Assembly (NCBI GenBank): GCA_951799425.1
Contig: OX637402.1
Span: 7,406,001 to 7,470,000, forward strand
Source of the DNA: Ilex aquifolium
Taxonomy: Eukaryota; Streptophyta; Magnoliopsida; Aquifoliales; Aquifoliaceae
Length of the DNA stretch: 64,000 bases
Direction: 5' to 3'
Below are positions 55,856 to 64,000 of the stretch, piece by piece. Under the pieces are notes generated by a model. That model was not told the origin of the DNA and did no database searches. It saw only the letters and a program-made list of their open reading frames with translations. The translations under genes were made by a program, and so were the position numbers. Position 1 is the first letter of the stretch. The number at the start of each line of letters is the position of its first letter.

Positions 55856-56876
55856 TTTTGGTGCCGTTGCCAGGGAGTTACGACGATTCAAAAAGAACAT
55901 AGAATTTGTCTAGTTTATATTATATGTGCATATACTGTTTGTTTTATATTATATGTGCATATACATTGAGAAGTGGCAAGGTGATTAACAAGACTATCAA
56001 AGTCAAAACTCTCGAGCCAATAGCTAAGTCAATCTCTATGAATGAACCAATTGAATCTGAATCAATCAATGAAAAGGAAACAGAGTTGGCAGATGAAATA
56101 GAAAAATCAAATCCTGTTCCGTTTCCTCAAAGAGTTAAGAGACCTCAACCATTGAATAATCATGCTGAAATCTTTGAGTTGTTTAAACAAGTAAGATTAA
56201 CATCTCCTTGTTGGATGCAATCAAGCAAGTCTCATCTTATGCCAAATTTTTTAAAGACCTTTGTACAGTAAAGAGAATGATTAATGTACAAAAAAGAGCA
56301 TTTTTGACTGAACAGGCTAGTGCTATCATTCATCACAAGGCCCCTCTAAAATACAAAGATCCTGTAAGTCCTACAGTTTTGTGCATTATCGGAAACTTCA
56401 TAATCGAGTAGGCTTTGCTTGATTTTGGAGCAAGTGTCAATTACTCTCATATTCAGTTTGTGAGCAGTTAGAGTTGGGTGAATTAAAGCCCACAAACATT
56501 ACAGTTGGCTAATTGTTCTGTGAAAATTCCACAGGGAGTTGTTAGAGATGTACTTGTTCATGTTGACAAATTTTATTTTTTAATGGATTTTATTGTCTTG
56601 GATACGCATCTAGTCTTGAATGTCTATACACAAATTCCTGTCATTATAGGGCAACCATTCCTTGCTACATCAAATGCATTGATCAATTGTAGGAATAGAA
56701 TCATGAAACATTCATTTTGAAATATGACTTTGGAATTGAATGTGTTTGATATTGCTCAGCAACCCAGAGAGGAAGAAGAATTGCATGAAGTAAATTGCAA
56801 TGAGTCATTACCTCAAAACCTGAATGAAAATTCTTGTATAAAGAAAGAGTTACATGTATTGTTAGAGTCTTTAAAT
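55856..56876 (+). pseudogene. Athila-like remnant: primer site joined to protease region, gag deleted
   Basis: TTTTGGTGCCGTTGCCAGGG (55856 on) is a mutated tRNA-Asp primer site. Only about 100 bp later the sequence reads YTLRSGKVINKT, which in the intact Athila copy lies near residue 594, just upstream of the protease. Thus almost the whole of gag is missing. The protease region follows with frameshifts: FPQRVKRPQ, then EIFELFKQVR, then [44 protein letters not shown], and an ELNVFDIAQQPRE tail. It stops at 56876 where the Tekay element is inserted. Confidence 0.85.
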
Positions 56877-59434
56877 TGTGACGCCCCAAAATTCGGGAGT
56901 TCTTTCTCAACCCATTGATTACCCATCAACTCGTGGAAGTATACCCGTGTGCACCGTATAACCCGATACTACGCCGATACACCCCATTCACCAGGATCAT
57001 AACCAAAAGTAAACTTTGGGTAGAGTTTCCTTTGTATGGAAGCCCTACCCAATCCGTAACTGTAACGCCCCAAAAACCACCTTGGAAGGCATTACCTTCT
57101 AACACCATTCATACCATGAGGGCAACTAATAAAATCCATAAATAACCGGGGTTCCTTAATTTAACAAAATTCGGGCAGAGTCTCCTTTGTTCGGGGAGCT
57201 CTTCCCAAAACACAACCTGTGCAATTATACTACATTGACCACACCGGGTCCATTGATCCATAAAATATTTACAACACTATCCAAAAGAATAAGCCCAAAC
57301 CATGGCTACTACATCAAAAGAATTATATTTGAACTTAGCAGCGAAATAAATAAAATACTAGACTTTACATGATTGTACATAATCGTTCCTAATCTAGCAC
57401 AAAAATAAACGACATCTCTAGATGTCCCACTCGGGATCCAAGTACCCCTCTAATGAAGCTTCTCCATGGCCCGGCTCGTTAGCACCGAGCTCCTCCTCCA
57501 GCCCATAATCTGTAAAATGTTTAACTGTAGGGGATGAACACGAAGCTCTGTAGAAAAATCCTCCCAAACTCGAACAAGGTTTAGAAAATAGATAAGAACC
57601 GGTCGGTCTCATTTCGTAAATAACAAATATCAATTTTGAAGGAAAAACATGACATTTTAAATAGATCTCAAGTTTAAGACGTAACAATAATCAAGTGAAA
57701 GGTTAAGGTAAATTTCATAACAATATACCATTTCCAACTTTAAGCCATTTAGGAAGGGCGCCTTCCGATGCATTGTCCCATACCAATGCACCGGCCAAGA
57801 CGATCCAACCCATCATCCCAGGTATATTGGTTCATCCCCGTACCATGTATGTTGATTGCTTCTCATGAATCTACCCAACGATTATACCTAGTCCACCAAT
57901 CACCATCACAATCACAAACACTTTAGGAAAGGGCGTCTACCATCCCAATAGCAGTGACGAGTCCCTTCCTAGGGAAAGTATACCATCCCTTGTTCGAACT
58001 CCCGTGAACGATAGTGGTCGCATTACCAAATGACAATCCACTACAAGTGTTAGGAAACCATCTCACCCCCACTGGGATAGACTAACCTCTAACATTATAC
58101 GACATCTCTCGATGGCAATCCAAGTCCATCACAACAACCATACAAATGAGGAAACCAAAATATTCTCAATTCACCAACAATTCCAAATAAATACAAAATC
58201 CACAATTTCTCATTTTACAAGCATATCTCAAAAATCCCCAAATTTATCATGTAACAATTCCAATGACCAATTAAGGAAAAATACAAGAGATCACAACAAC
58301 ATCATTTATTACTCAACACAAAGTACTAAAGTTTTAGAAATCAAGAACAAATGAATATTTAGAGAAAAATCTACCTCTCATGAGCACAAGGGTTTTCAAA
58401 ACAAGAAATAGAGGTTTCATGACAATTTAACCATAGTCTTGTTTTAAACATGATAATATTTGCAAGAATATCAAAAATCAAAGATTTCCTAACACATATA
58501 TAAGATTTAGAGTCAAAAACATATATATATACATATATATATATAGCCCTAGCCTCAATGAACAAGAGTGAGAGAAACCCCTACCTTGAATCAAAGATTC
58601 CAAGTGAAAGCCCAAGCCCTATAGACCTCATTCTTCCCTTTTCTTTCTCCCTTAATCTTCCTCGAAGGTTCTAAGAGGTGTGGGGTGAGAGTGGAGTGAA
58701 AGAAATGGGAGTAAAGGGTTGAAATCAGTGTTTTAAACACAGCCAACCCCGAAAAACACTGTTCACAGGCTGTTTTTGTTTTCTCCAAAATTACGGTTTT
58801 GCCACTAAAATCTCCAATTTGATCCATATGACTATCCTAAAGTTTTTCGACGTTCCGGATTCATTTTTAATGTTATTTTAACCTAAAAAAATTTATTTTT
58901 ATGATTTATTTCAAACTAAAATAAATTTACACTCGAAATACTAAAATTACTATTTTATTCTTACGGTTTCAATATATTGATGAGAATGTAAAATGTCATA
59001 TTTTTCTATTTTAATATTTAGCCTTTTATAATTATTTGAAGCCTAAATGTACTCATTATTCTTATATTTTGATTTATGATGCAAATGGAGACGTTAAATG
59101 CAAAACGGAACTAATTGGACTGTTTCGACATCGTTTCGTTATCTGGGCATAACTCTCTCATCCGAGCTCCGATTGAGATGATTCAAGATGCTATGGAACG
59201 CTAAGAAAGAGTTATACAACTTCCATGTTTTGATTTTTGAGAGATATTTACTGCATCAAGATCGAAATTGGGCTTGAAGTTGCAGCTAGTACACTGTTTA
59301 CGTGCACTGTTTATATTCTAAAATCTGGTGCACGAAAATTCCAGTGGACTTTATTTTATTTTTACGTCATTACATCTATAAGAATCACTAAACAAGTACA
59401 TTACTATATTAATATAAATATGTGGGGGTTTACA
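56877..59434 (-). repeat. Tekay 3' LTR (2558 bp)
   Basis: The minus strand begins TGTAAACCCCCACATA at 59434, next to the PPT, and ends GGGGCGTCACA at 56877. A second LTR-end-like sequence, TGTAACGCCCCAAAAACC on plus, starts at 57061. The segments following each resemble one another (AGAGTTTCCTTTGTATG / AGAGTCTCCTTTGTTCG), so the LTR end seems internally duplicated over about 184 bp. An (AT)-rich run is at 58521-58545. No ORF inside is supported. Confidence 0.8.
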
Positions 59435-59448
59435 ATCCACCCCCCTTA
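59435..59448 (-). other. Polypurine tract of the Tekay element
   Basis: Minus strand TAAGGGGGGTGGAT directly before the LTR start, preceded by GAGGACGAAACTTTCTTT, usual in Tekay elements. Confidence 0.85.
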
Positions 59449-59475
59449 AAGAAAGTTTCGTCCTCGAAACTTACC

Positions 59476-60541
59476 TCAAGTAGCGAATAAGTGCGGGTAC
59501 TTCTCTCGCATTTCTAGCTCCGGTTCCCAAGTAGCTTCTTCCACTCCATGGTGTTGCCACAAAACCTTCACTAGTCGGATGACTTTGTTACGGAGCACCT
59601 TCTCTTTGGCGTCGAGAATCTTCACCGGTTGTTCTTCATAGGTGGCTCCATCTTGAATTTCAATATCTTCCAAGTCTATGACTGGCGTTGCATCCGATTG
59701 ACACTTTCTCAACATCGACACGTGGAACACGTCATGTACCCCAGACAACTGAGCTGGTAACCGCAACTGATATGCCGCTTTGCCCACAACTTTGATCACT
59801 TCAAATGGCCCGGTATATCTTGGCGCTAACTTTCCCTTCTTGCCGAATCTAAATACTCCTTTCTTGGGTGACACTTTGAGGAACACGTAGTCTCTCACTT
59901 TGAATTCCAAGGGTCTTCGTCTTTGATCCGCATAGCTTTTCTATCGACTTTGTGCTGTGCGTAGCCTCTCTCGGATGAGTTGAATTTTCTCGGTAGTTTC
60001 TCGAACAATCTCCGGTCCAAACAAACTACACTCGCCGACTTCCAACCAACACGTCAGGGATCTACACGGTCTTCCATACAATGCTTCATACGGTGCCATC
60101 CCAATGCTTGCCTGATAGCTATTGTTATACGCAAACTCCACCAACGGCAAGTGATCACTCCAGCTTCCTTTGAAGTCCAACACGCAAGCACGTAACATGT
60201 CTTCCACAATCTGTATCACCCTCTCGAATTGGCCATCCGTTTGGGGATGAAAAGCTGTGCTGAAATGTAACTCTGTCCCCATGGCTTGTTGTAGACTTTG
60301 CCAGAACCGCGCCACAAACCGAGAATCACGATCTGACACGATAGAAAGCGGAACTCCATGCAATCGCACAATCTCATGGATATACAGCTGGCTCAAAGTC
60401 TCGAATGTGTCTGTGGTCTTCATACCCAAAAAAATGAGCGGACTTGGTGAGTTTATCCACAATAACCCATACTGCATTATGCCCGCGCGACGTCTGTGGT
60501 AAACCCGACACGAAATCCATGGTGATGTGATCCCACTTCTA
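59476..60541 (-). pseudogene. Tekay integrase core and chromodomain
   Basis: After a TAG at 60539-60541 (a Trp codon in the family), the integrase reads WDHITMDFVSGLP; a T-run near 60430 shifts the frame. The next frame has IVSDRDSRF and FHPQTDGQFERV, so the catalytic Asp, Asp and Glu are present; ACVLDFKGSW and AYNNSYQASIGMAPYEAL follow. A TAG at 59941-59943 precedes the C-terminal part (GPFEVIKVVGKAAYQLRLP, DVFHVSMLRK) and the chromodomain (VLRNKVIRLVKVLWQHHG, ATWEPE, YPHLF), which directs insertion to certain chromatin in this lineage. Confidence 0.92.
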
Positions 60542-62455
60542 CTCTGGGATAGGCAAAGACTGTAGTAATCCTCCTGGCTTTTGATGTTCGATCTTCACCT
60601 GCTGACACACCGCACATTGTGCTATGAACCTTGCCACATCCTTCTTCATTCCCTTCCACCAATATTGGCGCTTCATGTCCCTATACATTTTTGTGCTACC
60701 GGGGTGGATAACAAACTTAGAGCGATGACACTCACAAAGTATCTCCTCCTTTAGGGACGAATCATCGGGAACGCATAGCTTCTCCCCATATCTCAATTCT
60801 CTGTTTCTCAAAGACCAACCCTCCATAGTTTCTCCATTTTCCAATTTAGCTCGATTCGACGCTAATTCAGGATCCAAGCATTGTAATTCCACAACCCTAC
60901 GTTGGAGAGTAGGTTGAGCCACAAGGTTGAACAAACATGGTCGGGATCCATCTTCTCCAACCCATAGATCAAAATCTCCAAGGGCATCCTTCAACTTCCA
61001 TTCACCTATGGAAACATTGAGTTCACCCCGAGACTTCCTGCTAAGTGCATCGGCAACTACATTCGCCTTCCCCGGATGGTAGTTGAGTGTGAAATCGTAG
61101 TCTTCTAGGTACTCAATCCACCTTCTTTGCCGGAGATTCAAGTCTTTCTGTGTGAAGATATACTTGAGGCTTTTATGATCAGAGAACACTTGGAATTTCT
61201 CTCCATACAAATAACACCTCCATAACTTAAGAGCAAAGACCACAGCGGCAAGCTCTAAGTCATGGGTGGGATAGTTCTGTTCATGAACCTTGAGTTGCCT
61301 AGAGCCATAGGCAACCACCTTTCCTCCTTGCATTAGCACACATCCCAAACCTCGTAGTGAAGCATCGGTGTAGACGTCGTATCCTTCCCCACTACTCGGT
61401 ATAATGAGGATAGGCGCCGTTGTCAACTTCTCCTTCAAGGTGCGAAAGGCTAGCTCACACGCTTGAGTCCACACGAATTTTTCTCCCTTCCTTGTGAGGC
61501 GAGTCATCGGCATCGCAAGCTTTGAGAACCCTTCCACAAACCTACGATAATAGCCGGCTAACCCCAAGAAACTGCGTACTTCGGTCAGATTCTTCGGTGG
61601 TTCCCATTTCATCACGGCCTCAATCTTTGCAGGATCAACGGCTACCCCTTGTTCGGACACAACATGACCAAGGAATTTCACTTCCTTCATCCAAAACTCG
61701 CACTTACTCATCTTCGCATACAATTTATGCTCTCTCAATGTTTGTAACACAATCGAGAGATGACGTCCATACTCCTCTTGGGTCTGTGAATAAATCAAGA
61801 TGTCATCAATAAACACAATGACAAACTGATCTAAATATGGCTGGAATACCTTGTGCATCAAATCCATAAAGGCTGCTGGAGCATTAGTCAATCCGAACGG
61901 CATCACCGTATACTCGAAATGACCATACCGGGTACGGAAAGCAGTCTTAGGAATATCTTCCTCCTTTATCCGCAATTAATGATACCCTGTGCGAAGATCA
62001 ATCTTGGAGTAATACTTCGAACCCTTCAACTGATCAAATAAGTTATCAATTCGTGGCAAAGGGTATTTATTCTTCACAGTAACCCGATTCAACCTCCGGT
62101 AATCCGTGCACAACCGTAGTGTCTCATCCGTTTTCTTCACAAAGAGGACCGGGGCTCCCCAAGGTGAAGTACTTAAACGGATAAACCCAATCGCCAACAA
62201 ATGATCCAACTGCTTCCTCAGCTCCTTCAACTCCACAGGTGCCATCCGGTAGGGAGCAATGGATATGGGTTCGGTTACCAGATAGAGATCAATCTTGAAC
62301 TCAATCTCTCTTTGTGGGGGTAGCCCTGGTAATTCATCTGGGAAGACATCCAGAAAATCCGATACTATCAACACCACGTCCGTAGGGAATTTATCCCGAT
62401 CATCTCCCATCAAGCTAGCTAAGAAACTTAAATGGCTCCCCACCTTAGCTTTCAA
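60539..62455 (-). pseudogene. Tekay RT, RNase H and integrase zinc finger
   Basis: A single frame with one TAA at 61976-61978, where Gln would follow [65 protein letters not shown] and catalytic FIDDILIYS. RNase [49 protein letters not shown]. Integrase finger: [17 protein letters not shown] then CAVCQQVK. All RT and RNase H acidic residues look intact. Confidence 0.94.
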
Positions 62456-63060
62456 GAATTTACTACCCGTAGTAGGAAATGGATGGAAGAACTTCGGTCA
62501 TTGATAAAACTGAAAACTACCCCTCCTGGTAACTGAAATGCAATCCACTTGCGGAAACAATCCATTACCGCCCGGAAAGCAGACAACAAGTTCATCCCGA
62601 ATATAACGTCATACCCCTTCATATCTAGAGCAACCAAATTCACAATCAATTCGTGCTCCTCAATACGAAGCACGCAACCCTTGCAGACCCGGCTGGTACC
62701 CAACTGTTCTCCCGTAGGCAAGTCAACATTCAATGCATGTTCTAGCTTCTCGAAACCCAATCCCAAATTAATAGCATACGCAGTACGTATAAAAGAATGA
62801 GTCGCACCGAGATCAAATAAAATTCGGGCCCAAGAATTGTAGAGAAGAACGATACCTTCCACAACGGCATTGGAGGCATCTTCCTCCGGTTGGGTTAAAG
62901 CAAATACTCTCTCCTGAGTGGCGTCGCCTGGGGCTAGAGCTCCCAACGGCCTCTGCTGCTGTAGTGGCTTGTTTGCAGCCACTTGTCCTGTCGCTTGGTT
63001 GTCCCTCGGTGGAAGCGATGGGCAATTGTGTTTGAAGTGCCCCACTCCTCCACATACGAA
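62452..63060 (-). pseudogene. Tekay zinc knuckle and protease
   Basis: CFVCGGVGHFKHNC at about 63013-63058 is the gag zinc knuckle (CX2CX4HX4C). The protease follows with ILFDLGATHSFI; the family usually has DSG here, so the active-site triad has Ser to Leu and this copy is probably inactive. GYDVIFGMNLLS is the conserved second half. The frame is lost near 62452 just before RT ([15 protein letters not shown]). Confidence 0.88.
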
Positions 63061-63221
63061 ACACTGACGGGGTCTGTGGCTGTCCTCCCCGGTACACCTC
63101 CTGCTCCTCGAGCTATCTGAGGTCTCTGTCCCCCTGCCTGATCTGGGCGACGGTAGGGTGTCGCTCTCTACGCTCCACTGTTACTAGCACCCGCCCGAAT
63201 CGGACCTCCCCTCATGGCGTT

Positions 63222-63989
63222 CTACCTCCTCTGACTGTCCTCCATATCCTTCTCTACCAGTGCAGCTCTATCCAACAGATCCCCATAGTCACGGATCCTG
63301 AGAGCCACAAGCTTCTCTCTAATTGCCGGCCTCAAACCCTGCTCGAAACGCTTGGCTCTCCTAGCCTCTGTGGAGATGAACTCTGTGGCATATCTGGATA
63401 ACTCGTCAAACTTCCTCTCATACTCCATCACAGTCAAGCTACCCTGTCGAAGAGCGAGGAAATCGGCACTCATCTTGTCTCTAACCGACTTGGGAAAATA
63501 TTTGTCTTGGAAGATTTGGTCAAACTCCTCCCAAGTAAGTGCATCGAGGTTCCTCCGTCTCTTTACCGAATCCCACCAATGGTCGGCCTCCCCCTCGAAC
63601 AAATAGGTAGCCAAGCCAACCCTCAAGTCCTCGGCAACTCCCATGCCATCACAAATCTTCCTTATACGACGAATCCACTTATCCGCTTCTAAGGGTTGAG
63701 AGCTCCCTTGAAACGTAGGTGGGCGTTGCCTCAGAAATTCTCGAAGAACTACCATCCTTCGATCTCTGTTTCCATTGCCCGGTACTTGCGCTAGAGGATG
63801 CGCTCCACCATTGTGGTTGTGGTTGTGGTTGTTTCCATTCTGGCTTTGCACCAGAGTGGTGAGCTCCCTCAAGCATTGATATATGTCTTGCATTGCATCG
63901 GGGGGTGGCGGCGGCGGTGGTGCTGGGCCTCCACGACCACGCCCATGTCCACGTCCGCGTACATTTCTGCCGTCCATCCTGCACATCAA
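63222..63989 (-). pseudogene. Tekay gag
   Basis: ATG near the right window edge; Arg/Gly- and Pro-rich N-terminus (GRGHGRGRGG), Asn-His repeat, then the capsid-like domain (RPPTFQGSSQPLEADKWIR, YLFEGEADHWWDSV, LTWEEFDQIFQDKYFP, GSLTVMEYERKFDELSRYA, RFEQGLRPAIREKL). The frame ends at 63222; stops and frame changes in 63060-63221 separate it from the zinc knuckle. The 5' leader, primer site and LTR are outside the window. Confidence 0.92.
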
Positions 63990-64000
63990 TTCACAATTTA

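Larger units (their letters stand above)
56877..64000 (-). mobile_element. Tekay/Del chromovirus (Ty3/gypsy), partial, minus strand
   Basis: The 3' LTR (56877-59434), PPT (59435-59448), then pol and gag run leftward from 63989. The 5' LTR is beyond the window. It is inserted into the Athila-like remnant at 56876. The chromodomain at the end of integrase and the DRDSRF/HPQTDGQ motifs identify a chromovirus; the solo LTR at 34301-36478 is of the same family. Lesions: stops at 59941, 60539, 61976 and frameshifts near 60430, 62452 and between gag and protease. Confidence 0.92.

Overview
The window is plant (dicot-like) nuclear DNA, almost entirely transposable elements, with one probable host gene. 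The evidence is Ty3/gypsy polyproteins of the plant-only Tat, Athila and Tekay lineages, plant primer sites (tRNA-Asp type), CACTA and Mutator-type DNA transposons, a plant two-exon gene, and long AT-rich non-coding stretches. I see no rRNA or tRNA genes and no CRISPR array. The species cannot be named from this sequence.

Left block (1-26831) is a nest of insertions. A Tekay-like LTR (23262-26831, minus) was invaded twice: by an Athila-like element that now survives as a solo LTR (24993-26807, TSD ATCAC), and at 23261 by a Tat-lineage element (1-23261, minus; its left end lies outside the window). The Tat reverse transcriptase was then split by a complete young Athila element (5059-19756, minus, TSD GCGTC). 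The Tat copy carries an antisense ORF (607-1571), a 55-bp hairpin-rich tandem array between the convergent ORFs, two RNase H domains and many nonsense mutations. The Athila copy has two 2186-bp LTRs that look about 99.8 % identical, an intact 1924-codon gag-pol, a second ORF downstream of pol (7574-8985), and a striking array of the palindrome ACCTTCCGGAAGGT. That array lies both in the LTR and just upstream of the downstream ORF.

Middle block (27071-38497) holds two Tekay-type solo LTRs (27071-29813, TSD TCTAT; 34301-36478, TSD GGGTT). Between them is a CACTA transposon (30787-33818, TSD CTT) that carries a fragment of a CAMTA-type CG-1 gene. It is followed by a Mutator-like element (37425-38488, 9-bp TSD).

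The only convincing host gene is 39322-40452 (minus, two exons), an uncharacterised protein with a C-terminal membrane segment. A copia-like LTR sits about 45 bp upstream of its TATA box. From 41217 to 50459 I see AT-rich DNA with short repeats, Helitron-like ends, small inverted-repeat elements and microsatellites, and no convincing gene.

Right block (50460-64000) contains a decayed Tat 5' end with a SIRE-like solo LTR inside it (50726-51757), then an Athila-like LTR plus a gag-deleted remnant (53970-56876). That remnant is interrupted by a Tekay chromovirus (56877 to beyond 64000, minus) with LTR, PPT, chromodomain, integrase, RT-RNase H, protease and gag, broken by several nonsense and frameshift changes.
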